From Polaribacter sejongensis (GTDB taxonomy: Bacteria; Bacteroidota; Bacteroidia; Flavobacteriales; Flavobacteriaceae): DNA of 64,000 bases. Below are positions 43,703-53,320 of this stretch, in pieces. A model generated the notes under the pieces. The model searched no databases, was not told the DNA's origin, and worked only from the letters and a program-made list of their open reading frames with translations. Made by a program: the position numbers and the translations under genes. Within the stretch, counting starts at the first letter, position 1. Each line of letters begins with the position of its first letter. The stretch spans positions 3,541,501 through 3,605,500 of the forward strand of contig NZ_CP150667.1 of NCBI RefSeq assembly GCF_038024065.1, given 5' to 3'.

Positions 43703-46123
43703 ATGAAAATATTTAAATTTTTTGTACCTGTTTTTTGTTTGGTTTTTTTAACATCTGTAGTGGTTTTAAAAAAGAAGAAAGATATCTATAAAAAAGGATG
43801 GATTGATTTTAATAAAAATGGAGTTAAGGATATTTTTGAAGATCCTACCCAAAGAATAGATGCAAGAGTAGCTAGTCTTTTATCTCAAATGACTGTTAAT
43901 GAAAAAACAGCTCAAATGGTTACTTTGTATGGATATTCTAGAATTTTACAAGATGAATTACCTACTGAAGAATGGAAAAATAGTGCTTGGAAAGATGGAG
44001 TAGCTAACATTGATGAGCATTTAAATACGATTCAAAATCGTCCTTCAACATATAACGATTATTCATTTCCGTATAGCAGTCATGCAGAAGCTATAAATAC
44101 CATTCAAAAATGGTTTATAGAAGAAACAAGACTTGGTATACCTGTAGATTTTACGAATGAAGGAACACATGGTTTAACACATGATAGAGCAACTCCGTTA
44201 CCTGCTCCTATAGGAATTGGTAGTACTTGGAATACGGAATTAGTAAATAGAGCAGGGAAAATTATTGGAAGAGAAGCCAAAGCACTTGGTTATACCAATG
44301 TATATGCGCCTATTTTAGATGTTGCAAGAGATCCTAGATGGGGAAGAATTGTAGAGAGTTTTAGTGAAGATCCATTTCTAATTTCTGAATTAGGAATACA
44401 AATGACAAAAGGAATTCAATCTGAAGGAGTAGCTTCTACATTAAAGCATTTTGCCGTATATAGTGTACCTAAAGGCGGGCGAGAAGGAAAAGCGAGAACA
44501 GATCCACATGTTGCTCCAAGAGAGTTACATCAAATGTATTTATATCCTTTTAAAAAGGTTATTGAAGAGGCAAAGCCTATGGGGATAATGAGTAGTTATA
44601 ATGATTATGACGGAGTTCCGGTTACTGGTAGTCATTATTTTTTAACAGAATTATTAAGAAATCAATATGGGTTTGATGGCTATATTGTGTCAGATAGTGA
44701 TGCCGTTAAGTTTTTATCCTCTAAACATCATGTAGCAAAAGATTATAAAGAATCTGTTAGGCAAGTTGTAGAAGCAGGTTTAAATGTCAGAACCAATTTT
44801 AAATCACCAGAATCTTATTTAGAACCATTACGCGAACTAATTAAAGAAGGTGCAATATCAATGAAGACTATAGATACTCGTGTAGCCGATGTTTTGTCTG
44901 TAAAATTTAGATTAGGCTTATTTGATCAACCTTTTGTAGAAAATCCTAAAGAATCTAACAAGTTAGTTCATACAGAAGATGATGAGGAGTTTGCAAAGAA
45001 AATTAGTAGAGAATCATTGGTTTTGTTAAAGAATGAAGATAATTTATTGCCATTAAACATTAAGAACTACAAAAATATTTTGGTTACAGGTCCGTTAGCG
45101 GATGAAGTAAGTTTTACGTATAGTAGATATGGACCTGCAAACAATCCTGCAACTTCTGTTTATAAAGGAATAAAAGAATATGCAGGCAATAACCTAAATG
45201 TAAATTATGTAAAAGGATGTAATGTAGTAGACCCTAATTGGCCAGGGAGTGAAATTATACCAACAGAACTTTCTGCAGAAGAACAACAAGGTATAGATGA
45301 CGCAGTTGCAAAAGCAAACGAGTCTGATATTATAATAGCCGTACTTGGTGAAGATGAAAAAAGAGTAGGAGAATCTAGATCTAGAACAAGTTTAGGTTTA
45401 CCAGGTAGACAATTTCAACTAATACAGGCTTTATATAAAACAGGAAAACCGGTTGTTTTAGTTTTGGTTAATGGACGTCCGTTAACTATTAATTGGGAAG
45501 ATAAATTTATACCAGCTATTTTAGAAGCTTGGTTTCCTGGACCATCTGCAGGAGAAGTAATTGCCGAAACTTTATTTGGAGATTATAACCCAGGAGGAAA
45601 GTTACCAGTTACGTTTCCTAAAGCTGTAGGTCAAATTCCATTAAATTTTCCATTTAAACCAGGTTCTCAAGCAAGTCAACCAGGAGAAGGACCAAATGGT
45701 TATGGAAATACAAGAGTTTTAGGGCCTATTTATCCCTTCGGATTTGGATTAAGTTACACTACGTTTGATTATAGCGATTTAAAAGTAAGTCCAACAAAAG
45801 GGAAGGTTAAATCTGATATTCATGTTTCATTTAAAATTAAAAATACAGGAAAGAGAGAAGGAGATGAGGTTGTTCAACTGTATTTAAAAGATGAAGTGAG
45901 TAGCGTAACTACGTATGAATCTCAATTAAGAGGTTTTAAACGAGTTCATTTACTTTCAGGGGAAACAAAGACAGTAAACTTTGTATTGCATTCAGATGAT
46001 TTAGAACTGTTAGATAAAGATATGAATTGGGTTGTAGAGCCAGGAAGTTTTAAAATAATGATTGGAAGTTCTTCTGAAAACATTCATTTAACAAAAGGGT
46101 TTGAAATACTACCAATTGATTAA
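43703..46123 (+). CDS. Glycoside hydrolase family 3 enzyme (exo-beta-glycosidase), copy 1
   Basis: The ATG at 43703 is preferred; an in-frame TTG lies 9 bp upstream. From the ATG the protein is 806 residues. It has a signal peptide (about 1-20), a short segment GWIDFNKNGVKDIFEDP found in many Bacteroidetes GH3 enzymes, a TIM-barrel domain with PILDVARDPRWGR, STLKHFAVYS and the nucleophile Asp331 in IVSDSDA, an alpha/beta domain with IIAVLGEDE, and a C-terminal fibronectin III-like domain. GH3 enzymes release terminal beta-linked sugars (glucose, xylose); specificity cannot be fixed. It is closely related to the GH3 at 47628 and is followed after 72 bp by a GH88 gene in the same operon. Confidence 0.92.
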   Translation: MKIFKFFVPVFCLVFLTSVVVLKKKKDIYKKGWIDFNKNGVKDIFEDPTQRIDARVASLLSQMTVNEKTAQMVTLYGYSRILQDELPTEEWKNSAWKDGVANIDEHLNTIQNRPSTYNDYSFPYSSHAEAINTIQKWFIEETRLGIPVDFTNEGTHGLTHDRATPLPAPIGIGSTWNTELVNRAGKIIGREAKALGYTNVYAPILDVARDPRWGRIVESFSEDPFLISELGIQMTKGIQSEGVASTLKHFAVYSVPKGGREGKARTDPHVAPRELHQMYLYPFKKVIEEAKPMGIMSSYNDYDGVPVTGSHYFLTELLRNQYGFDGYIVSDSDAVKFLSSKHHVAKDYKESVRQVVEAGLNVRTNFKSPESYLEPLRELIKEGAISMKTIDTRVADVLSVKFRLGLFDQPFVENPKESNKLVHTEDDEEFAKKISRESLVLLKNEDNLLPLNIKNYKNILVTGPLADEVSFTYSRYGPANNPATSVYKGIKEYAGNNLNVNYVKGCNVVDPNWPGSEIIPTELSAEEQQGIDDAVAKANESDIIIAVLGEDEKRVGESRSRTSLGLPGRQFQLIQALYKTGKPVVLVLVNGRPLTINWEDKFIPAILEAWFPGPSAGEVIAETLFGDYNPGGKLPVTFPKAVGQIPLNFPFKPGSQASQPGEGPNGYGNTRVLGPIYPFGFGLSYTTFDYSDLKVSPTKGKVKSDIHVSFKIKNTGKREGDEVVQLYLKDEVSSVTTYESQLRGFKRVHLLSGETKTVNFVLHSDDLELLDKDMNWVVEPGSFKIMIGSSSENIHLTKGFEILPID

Positions 46124-46195
46124 TTTTAACTGCATAAGTTCATTCTAAGTTAGAATATGTAAATCATTATAAAAACAGTTATTGTACTCATAAAT

Positions 46196-47410
46196 ATGAT
46201 AAATAGAAGCTTTATTAATAAAATTTCGGTGTTGTTTGTTTTAATGTTGATGTCAAAATCAATGTTTTCTCAAGAGCAAAATAAAGATCAATTTGATTAT
46301 CAAAAAGTATTAGATTATTGTATTGATAAGAGTTTACATACTGTTTCTTCTTTTAATGATAACGATAAATTTCCAAGATATATAGAAACGGATGCTACAC
46401 ATTGGGAGTCTGATAAAGTAGAGAATTGGATTAGTGGTTTTTGGCCAGGTATTTTATGGTATTCGTTTGAGGCCTCTAACAATCTAGCATTAAAACAAAG
46501 TGCAGCGTTATATACCCAAAAGCAACAGGTTGTAATGGATAAGCCTATTCGTAGTCATGATTTAGGATTTATGCTTTATTGTAGTTATGGTAATGGGTAT
46601 AGGCTCACAAAAAACTCTGCCTATAAAACCTTGCTTTTAAGTGCAGCAGATTCCTTGGCAACACTTTATAATCCTACAGTTGGCACTATACTTTCATGGC
46701 CATCTAAAAGAAAAAATAACAATTGGCCTCATCATACTATTATAGATAATATGATGAATTTAGAACTTTTGTTTTGGGCTGCTAAAAATGGAGGTGCTAA
46801 AAACTTGTATAATATTGCTGTTAAGCACGCAGAAACAACAATGAAACATCATATTCGTACGGATAATACAACCTATCATGTGGTTTTTTATAACGATAAA
46901 AATGGTGATTTTATCAAAGGAAAAACACACCAAGGATATACTGATGATTCATTATGGGCTAGAGGACAAGCATGGGGAATTTATGGTTTTACGATGTGTT
47001 ATCGGGAAACAGGAAAAGTAGAATTTATGGAAACAGCTATAAAGTTGGCTGATGCTTATATTAAAAACTTACCCAATGATTTAATTCCGTATTGGGATTT
47101 TAATGACCCAAGTATTCCTAATACTCCTCGTGATGCTTCTGCAGCTGCTGTTGTAGCGTCTGCTTTATTAGAATTATCCAGTTTAAATACAGATGCTTTA
47201 ATATCAGAAAAATACAAGGGTATTGCTATTAAAATGTTGCAATCATTGTCTTCGGATATGTATTTAAGTAAAGATAAAAATAATGCTTTTTTATTGCATT
47301 CTACTGGGAATAAACCCAAAAATAGAGAAGTAGATGTGTCTATAATTTATGCTGATTATTATTATATAGAAGCTTTATTGTTATTAAAAAAGATAAGTTT
47401 AAAAGGATAA
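46196..47410 (+). CDS. GH88 unsaturated glucuronyl hydrolase
   Basis: This 404-residue periplasmic enzyme has a signal peptide at about 1-25 (VLFVLMLMSKSMFSQ). It adopts an alpha/alpha barrel with family motifs WISGFWPGILWY, SHDLGFMLY with Asp122, IIDNMMNLELLFWA with Asp184, and HQGYTDDSLWARGQAWGIYGF. The two aspartates are 62 residues apart, as in characterised GH88 enzymes (about 61). GH88 removes the 4,5-unsaturated uronic acid that a polysaccharide lyase leaves at the non-reducing end. Its presence predicts that the PUL substrate is a uronic-acid polymer cut by a lyase, consistent with the heparinase-type gene downstream. Confidence 0.9.
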   Translation: MINRSFINKISVLFVLMLMSKSMFSQEQNKDQFDYQKVLDYCIDKSLHTVSSFNDNDKFPRYIETDATHWESDKVENWISGFWPGILWYSFEASNNLALKQSAALYTQKQQVVMDKPIRSHDLGFMLYCSYGNGYRLTKNSAYKTLLLSAADSLATLYNPTVGTILSWPSKRKNNNWPHHTIIDNMMNLELLFWAAKNGGAKNLYNIAVKHAETTMKHHIRTDNTTYHVVFYNDKNGDFIKGKTHQGYTDDSLWARGQAWGIYGFTMCYRETGKVEFMETAIKLADAYIKNLPNDLIPYWDFNDPSIPNTPRDASAAAVVASALLELSSLNTDALISEKYKGIAIKMLQSLSSDMYLSKDKNNAFLLHSTGNKPKNREVDVSIIYADYYYIEALLLLKKISLKG

Positions 47411-47546
47411 TTAGTAAAAAGTTTCCTAATCTTAAAGTGAAATTACAAAGGAAAGCAATTTGTTAACTTACTTTTTCTACTATTTGTAATTCATATATTT
47501 TAATAAGCGTTGTCTTTTCTTGCTATTTCACTGGTTTGAACTATAT

Positions 47547-47602
47547 ATCCATATATAAAAGAAATAAATCCATATTGTCTAAATGACTAAATGGTAGTTT
47601 TG
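47547..47602 (+). promoter_or_regulatory. PUL operator/promoter B (second GH3-lyase operon)
   Basis: ATCCATA at 47547-47553 and 47568-47574 (21 bp apart) and -7 TAGTTTTG at 47595-47602, all at the same spacing as promoter A. Flanking bases are also like promoter A (TATATCCATATAT and TAAATCCATATT), fitting duplication together with the GH3 gene. Confidence 0.75.
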
Positions 47603-47627
47603 AGTATCAAACTGAAAAATATAAGAA

Positions 47628-50060
47628 ATGGTTTTACTTAACAAGAAAATAATAAAGTTGTTGGCTCCTATTTTTTGTTTACTTTTTTTAACATCGGCAG
47701 ATGGCTTAAAAAATAAACAAGATATCTACAAAAAAGGATGGATTGACTTTAATAAAAATGGAGTTAAGGATGTTTTTGAAGATCCTAAACAAACAATAGA
47801 CACAAGAGTAGCAGATCTTTTGTCGCAAATGACAATGGAAGAAAAAACATGTCAGATGACAACGCTATATGGTTTTTCTAGAGTTTTAGAAGATGAATTG
47901 CCTACAGCTGAATGGAAAAATCGTGTTTGGAAAGATGGAATAGCAAATATTGACGAACATCTTAATACGATTGCGAACCGTCCATATACTAATACAGAAC
48001 ATGCCTTTCCATATAGCAACCATGCAGAAGCTATTAATACCATTCAAAAATGGTTTATAGAAGAGACTAGACTAGGAATTCCTGTAGATTTTACAAACGA
48101 AGGAGTACATGGTTTATGTCATAAAAAAGCAACACCACTTCCTGCGCCAATAGGTATTGGTTCTACTTGGAATAAGGAGTTGGTTTACAAAGCTGGTCAA
48201 ACTGTTGGTCGTGAAGCAAAAGCATTAGGTTATACTAATATTTATGCACCAATATTAGATATTGCTCGTGATCCTCGTTGGGGAAGAGTAATTGAATGTT
48301 ATGGAGAAGATCCTTTTCATATTGGAGAATTAGGTGTAGAAATGTCTAAAGGAATTCAATCACAAGGAGTTGCTTCTACAATTAAACATTTTGCTGTTTA
48401 TAGTATTCCTAAAGGAGCTAGAGATGGTGAAGCAAGAACAGATCCACATGTTGCTCCTAGAGAAATGCATCAAATGCATTTATACCCTTTTAAAAAGGTA
48501 ATTAAAGAAGCAAAACCGATGGGTGTTATGAGTAGTTATAATGATTATGATGGTGTGCCAATTACAGGTAGTCATTATTTTTTAACAGAACTATTAAGAG
48601 AAGAATATGGTTTTAAAGGGTATGTAGTTTCAGATAGTGATGCTGTAGAGTATTTAAACGAAAAACATAATGTTGCTGAAGATTACAAAGAAGGTATTCG
48701 TCAAGTTGTGGAAGCTGGGTTAAATGTACGTACTCGTTTTAGAACTCCAGAATCTTATATTGAGCCATTACGTGAATTAATTACGGAAGGCAAAATTTCT
48801 ATGGAGGTTATTGATGAAAGAGTAGCGGAAGTATTAACCGTAAAATTTAGATTAGGATTGTTTGATCAACCGTATGTAAAGGATACAGAGTTAGCTAATA
48901 AAATTGTTCATACAGATAAGGATGAAGAGTTTTCTAGACAAATTACTAGAGAATCTTTAGTGTTACTAAAGAATGAAAATAATTTATTGCCTTTAGATCT
49001 TTCTAAACTTAAAAATGTATTAGTTACAGGTCCTATGGCAGATGAAATAAACTATACATTTAGTAGATACGGTCCTTCTAGTAATAATTCTGTTTCTGTT
49101 TATAAAGGGATTAAGAAATACGGTAAAGGAAAAATAAATGTTAATTACGTAAAAGGTTGTGAAGTTATTGATGCAAGTTGGCCAGAAAGCGAATTAATGG
49201 ATGTGCCGCTTTTATTGGAAGAAAAAGTAGGTATTGCAGCAGCAGTAGAACAAGCTAAAAAATCTGATGTTATTATTGCTGTAATGGGAGAAGATGAGGC
49301 AGCAGTAGGAGAGAGTAAAACACGTACCAATTTAAATTTACCAGGTCGTCAATTAGATTTACTAAAAGCATTGTATGCTACTGGAAAACCTGTTGTTTTG
49401 GTAATGATAAACGGAAGACCATTAACCATTAATTGGGAAGATAAATATTTACCAGCAATTTTAGAAACTTGGTTTCCTGCAGCGTCATCTGGAGATGTTA
49501 TTGCAGAAACTTTATTTGGAGATTATAACCCAGGAGGAAAATTATCTGTTACGTTTCCTAAATCTACAGGTCAAATACCATTAAATTTTCCTTTTAAAAG
49601 AGGATCACAAGCAGGTCAGCGTGAAATTCCTGGAAACGGATACGGGTTAACAAGAGTAATTGGACCAATTTATCCGTTTGGGTATGGTTTAAGTTATACT
49701 TCTTTTGAATATAGTGATTTGGTAGTAAAACAAGATACAAAGCTTAATCAATCTGATGTTCATGTTTCATTTAAAGTGAGCAATACAGGTAAAAGAGAAG
49801 GAGATGAAATTGTACAACTTTATATAGAAGATTTGGTAAGTAGTGTTACCACTTATGAATCTCAATTAAGAGGTTTTGAAAGAGTAAAGTTATTACCAGG
49901 AGAAACTAAAACGGTTAATTTTACACTTCATCCTTCAGATTTAGAATTACTAGATAAAGATATGAATTGGTCTGTAGAGCCAGGTAAATTCAATGTAAAA
50001 ATAGGAAGTTCATCTACAGAAATAGAATTAAATGGAAGTTTCGAAGTGCTTTCATATTAA
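47628..50060 (+). CDS. Glycoside hydrolase family 3 enzyme, copy 2
   Basis: This 810-residue protein is strongly similar to the GH3 at 43703 along its whole length, sharing the GWIDFNKNGVKD segment, the barrel motifs PILDIARDPRWGR and STIKHFAVYS, and the nucleophile Asp336 in VVSDSDA. The alpha/beta domain has VIIAVMGEDEAAVGES, and a fibronectin III-like C-terminus follows. An N-terminal signal peptide (LLAPIFCLLFLTSADG) is present. The two copies probably arose by local duplication, separated by the GH88 gene. They may differ in linkage or subsite preference. A lyase gene follows 132 bp downstream without its own operator. Confidence 0.92.
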   Translation: MVLLNKKIIKLLAPIFCLLFLTSADGLKNKQDIYKKGWIDFNKNGVKDVFEDPKQTIDTRVADLLSQMTMEEKTCQMTTLYGFSRVLEDELPTAEWKNRVWKDGIANIDEHLNTIANRPYTNTEHAFPYSNHAEAINTIQKWFIEETRLGIPVDFTNEGVHGLCHKKATPLPAPIGIGSTWNKELVYKAGQTVGREAKALGYTNIYAPILDIARDPRWGRVIECYGEDPFHIGELGVEMSKGIQSQGVASTIKHFAVYSIPKGARDGEARTDPHVAPREMHQMHLYPFKKVIKEAKPMGVMSSYNDYDGVPITGSHYFLTELLREEYGFKGYVVSDSDAVEYLNEKHNVAEDYKEGIRQVVEAGLNVRTRFRTPESYIEPLRELITEGKISMEVIDERVAEVLTVKFRLGLFDQPYVKDTELANKIVHTDKDEEFSRQITRESLVLLKNENNLLPLDLSKLKNVLVTGPMADEINYTFSRYGPSSNNSVSVYKGIKKYGKGKINVNYVKGCEVIDASWPESELMDVPLLLEEKVGIAAAVEQAKKSDVIIAVMGEDEAAVGESKTRTNLNLPGRQLDLLKALYATGKPVVLVMINGRPLTINWEDKYLPAILETWFPAASSGDVIAETLFGDYNPGGKLSVTFPKSTGQIPLNFPFKRGSQAGQREIPGNGYGLTRVIGPIYPFGYGLSYTSFEYSDLVVKQDTKLNQSDVHVSFKVSNTGKREGDEIVQLYIEDLVSSVTTYESQLRGFERVKLLPGETKTVNFTLHPSDLELLDKDMNWSVEPGKFNVKIGSSSTEIELNGSFEVLSY

Positions 50061-50093
50061 TTAGAATTTATAGAAAAAAGGCATTGATTAAAT

Positions 50094-50165
50094 ACCGATT
50101 TTTAATTGAAATGTAAATTGTAAGATGTTTTTCTTATGTGATTACATCGATTAGAAATCGGTGTT
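50094..50165 (+). terminator. Possible long hairpin between GH3 and lyase genes
   Basis: ACCGATTT (50094-50101) pairs with AAATCGGT (50155-50162), with an inner GATGT/ACATC stem. The T tract is poor. It might attenuate expression of the downstream lyase gene rather than end the transcript. Confidence 0.35.
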
Positions 50166-50192
50166 TTATTGTAACAATAAATTGATAAACGT

Positions 50193-52994
50193 ATGAATTA
50201 TAAAATAATATTAATAGGTGCTTTCATATTTAATTTTGGGTATTTAGTTAGCCAGAATAAAAGTCATCCGCGTATTTATACTGGCAATACAAGTAATGTA
50301 GCGTTTTTAAAATCCACCGAAGGTGTAGTTTGGAAAGCGCAATTAATTCAAAAAAAGAAAGAAAATCTAGAGGTATATCTAGAGAAATGTAAAGTTGACC
50401 CAGAATGGTTGGTTTCTCGTTTACAAATGAATTGGAAAACGAAGCACACTAAAGTTTTTTTACACGGAGGTAATTTTTCTCATTCTACAGGATCTGCACC
50501 GGTTCCAACAGTTCGTTTTTCTGGAACTAGAGATTGGGCAACAGATTATTTAACGCCAAAGTTAGAAGAAGTTATACCTTATTTAGATGATGAAAGAGGG
50601 ATGTTTCTTAAAAATAAAAACACGGGTAAAAAGGAGTGGGTGCATCCGTCTAAAGTAGGGTTTGCTATCGAAAGAATTAATCAAAAAATAATGTTATTGG
50701 TAGAAGATGCTGCTTTTTTGTATTGGCTTACTGGTGAAGAAAAATATGCCAAATTTGCAGAACCAATCTTTTTAAAATACACTGAAGGAATGTATTATAG
50801 AGAGCCGCCTTTAGATCTAGATAATACGGTGCAACAAGGTGTTTCTGGTTTGTCTACTTTTGAGGTAATTCATGATAAAATAATTGCGAATCTTACTATT
50901 AGTTATGATTTTTTACATTCTTATTTACAAGAAAATAATAGAGATTTAAGTAAAACTACAGCTGTTTTTCAGAAATGGGGAGATCAGATGATAAAAAACG
51001 GAATTCCAGACAATAATTGGAATCTTTTTCAGGCAAGGTATTTAACATATATTGCTTTAGCTTTAGAAAGTGATAAGGAATATGATAATGGAAAAGGGCA
51101 AGAATATTATTTAAAGTATACTTTTAATCAATCTACAAAAAGACAATGGTCTATAAAAGAAGCTGTTTCTGGTTATGATCAAAAAACAGGAATATGGGCA
51201 GAATCTCCATCTTATTCACTACACGTAACTACCACGTTACTTCGCTTACTTACTCTTCTAGATAATGTTACTCAACAAGATGAGCTTTCTAATTTTCCTG
51301 TTGTAGAAAAAGCTGCATTAGCTGCGTTTCAATATCTTTTTCCTAGTGGTTATACAGTTGCTTTTGGTGATGCGCGTCATGATATTATTCCTCCAGAAAA
51401 CTTTGAATTATTAATTACTAATTATCGAAAGTATCATAAAGAAGAAAAAGAATTGGTAATATCTGGTTTGCTTAAACAGTTAATAAAAAAAGAAGAGTAC
51501 AAAAGAGATAGTAAAGACCTTTTTCAGCTGTTTTTTTATGTAAATAAGCTTAAAAAAACAAATGATTTAGAGATTAAAGAACTCTCTGAGAGTTTAATAA
51601 CACCAACTTTCTATGCGCCCAATGTAAGCATGTTTGTGCAACGAATGGGAGAAGGTGAGCAAGCAATGATGGTTTCTACTGTGGGAGCTTTTGGAAATCA
51701 TGCGCACGTAAACGGAATTTCAATGGAACTATACGCTAATAATTATGTATTGGGTCCAGATATGTCTAAAGGGCCAAGTTATTGGCATCCAGATCATCGA
51801 GAATATTACTCTCAATTTCCTGCTCATAATACTGTTGTAGTCGATGGAATTTCTTCTTACGGTAGAATGAGAGGTTATCATCCATATACGTTAAATAACC
51901 ATTATCCAAAGTCAGCAGAATCTAAAATAGCATTTGATAAAGTGAGTTATGCTAATGTTTCTTTGGTAGAACCAAAAACAATGTCAGATCAACAAAGACT
52001 TACAGCTATGATAAAGTCTGAGTCTGGTAAAGGGTATATTATTGATGTTTTTAGATCTAGAAAGAAAAATTTATCAACACAAAAACACGAATATTTCTAT
52101 CATAATTTAGGTCAAAATCTTGATGTTTTTGATAACAAGAATCAACCTTTAAAATTAGTAACAACCAAAGAACTTGGAAGCGAACATGGAGACATGAAGG
52201 CTTATGATTATTTGATTGATAAAAAGAGTGCTGCTACTTCTAAAAACATCAATGCTTTGTTCACTTTAAAAAGTAAAGGCAAACCAGATAATTTAATGAA
52301 GATGTGGATAAAAGGAGAAGAAAAGCAGATTGTTTTTACTGTTGATGCTCCTAAATCTAATGCAATAACAAAAGGAACAGCTCCAGTTGAAGTGTTGAAG
52401 CAGAAAATGAAAACGCTTATTTTAAGAAGGGAAACCGAAGCGTGGAGAAATCCTTTTGCAGTAATTTTTAACCCTTATATGGATGGAGGTGAAAACCCTA
52501 TTTCTAGCGTAGAATATCCTAGTTTAACTGAAACTCCAGATGCTCAAAAAATAGTAGTTACTCATAAAGATTTAAAAACAAAGGATGTTATTATAGCAAA
52601 TGCATCACAAAATGATATTGCGTTAGATGATGATTTGTATCAAAACGGACTTTTGTCAGTTATTAGACATTCTGATACAGAAAAGGCTCCTACATTTTTA
52701 TTCGTTTCTGATGTTTATAAATTTGATTATAAAAATTGGGGTATTTTATCTTATGCAAAAGCAGTTTCGTTAAGTATAGAAAAAACAGTGGAAGGTTATG
52801 TTATACAAAACGATAATCCTGTTGTAATTAAAATACCATATATAGACGGTCATCACCCTTATAAATTAAAAATTTATGACGACGGAAAACTAATAGAACA
52901 ACGAGATGTTTTTGTAAACCGAAATAACCCAAATCAAGTTGATTTTAGATTGAATAAAGCTTACAAAAAAGTAGTTGTTGTATTAAAAAATTAG
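50193..52994 (+). CDS. Heparinase II/III-family polysaccharide lyase candidate
   Basis: This 933-residue protein has a signal peptide at about 1-21 (ILIGAFIFNFGYLVSQ). An N-terminal alpha/alpha toroid (about 150-480) contains RINQKIMLLVEDAAFLYWLTGEEKYA and AESPSYSLH. A heparinase II/III-like beta-sandwich begins near residue 495 with GNHAHVNGISMELYANN, followed by YWHPDHREYYSQFPAHNTVV, where conserved His and Tyr residues fit the family active site. Such enzymes cleave uronic-acid glycosidic bonds by beta-elimination, producing the unsaturated ends that GH88 removes. The length recalls the ulvan/heparan-active PL37 type, but family assignment needs a profile search. Its substrate is inferred only from context. 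Confidence 0.82.
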   Translation: MNYKIILIGAFIFNFGYLVSQNKSHPRIYTGNTSNVAFLKSTEGVVWKAQLIQKKKENLEVYLEKCKVDPEWLVSRLQMNWKTKHTKVFLHGGNFSHSTGSAPVPTVRFSGTRDWATDYLTPKLEEVIPYLDDERGMFLKNKNTGKKEWVHPSKVGFAIERINQKIMLLVEDAAFLYWLTGEEKYAKFAEPIFLKYTEGMYYREPPLDLDNTVQQGVSGLSTFEVIHDKIIANLTISYDFLHSYLQENNRDLSKTTAVFQKWGDQMIKNGIPDNNWNLFQARYLTYIALALESDKEYDNGKGQEYYLKYTFNQSTKRQWSIKEAVSGYDQKTGIWAESPSYSLHVTTTLLRLLTLLDNVTQQDELSNFPVVEKAALAAFQYLFPSGYTVAFGDARHDIIPPENFELLITNYRKYHKEEKELVISGLLKQLIKKEEYKRDSKDLFQLFFYVNKLKKTNDLEIKELSESLITPTFYAPNVSMFVQRMGEGEQAMMVSTVGAFGNHAHVNGISMELYANNYVLGPDMSKGPSYWHPDHREYYSQFPAHNTVVVDGISSYGRMRGYHPYTLNNHYPKSAESKIAFDKVSYANVSLVEPKTMSDQQRLTAMIKSESGKGYIIDVFRSRKKNLSTQKHEYFYHNLGQNLDVFDNKNQPLKLVTTKELGSEHGDMKAYDYLIDKKSAATSKNINALFTLKSKGKPDNLMKMWIKGEEKQIVFTVDAPKSNAITKGTAPVEVLKQKMKTLILRRETEAWRNPFAVIFNPYMDGGENPISSVEYPSLTETPDAQKIVVTHKDLKTKDVIIANASQNDIALDDDLYQNGLLSVIRHSDTEKAPTFLFVSDVYKFDYKNWGILSYAKAVSLSIEKTVEGYVIQNDNPVVIKIPYIDGHHPYKLKIYDDGKLIEQRDVFVNRNNPNQVDFRLNKAYKKVVVVLKN

Positions 52995-53320
52995 TGCTTA
53001 GTAATATAGGTTTGAGTTAACGGAATAAGGCAGAGTAAAAATTGTAAAACATTTTTATGTTTTTATTAAAACCCTTCATATCTAAAACGGTTACTATTTG
53101 CAAATTAGATATATAATTTATTTGTTTTTTTAAAATTATTAATACGTATGTTACTTATAATGAGGCGGTAATGTTTAGTCCATACTTGTGATTAAAAAAT
53201 CCATAGCTAAATTAAAGTCTAGTTCTATTTTTGAAATATAAAGAAGCGTTTCTTCTGTAAAATTTATCAGCAATAAAAAATTAGAAACATTTTTTTTGAT
53301 TACCTAAATTGTTAAGAAAT
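52995..53320. other. Region upstream of the GH115-like operon
   Basis: AT-rich and without a coding frame. The only recognised signal is operator/promoter C at 53178-53233. No clear terminator for the preceding lyase gene is seen. Confidence 0.6.
53178..53233 (+). promoter_or_regulatory. PUL operator/promoter C (GH115-like to GH78 operon)
   Basis: GTCCATA at 53178-53184 and ATCCATA at 53199-53205 are 21 bp apart. TATTTTTG at 53226-53233 is a perfect TAnnTTTG starting 27 bp after the second half-site. This heads a five-gene operon. Confidence 0.75.

Noticed and set aside
53309-53320. TTG start of the GH115-like gene
   Set aside because: An in-frame ATG at 53321 directly precedes the basic start of the signal peptide and is the better start.
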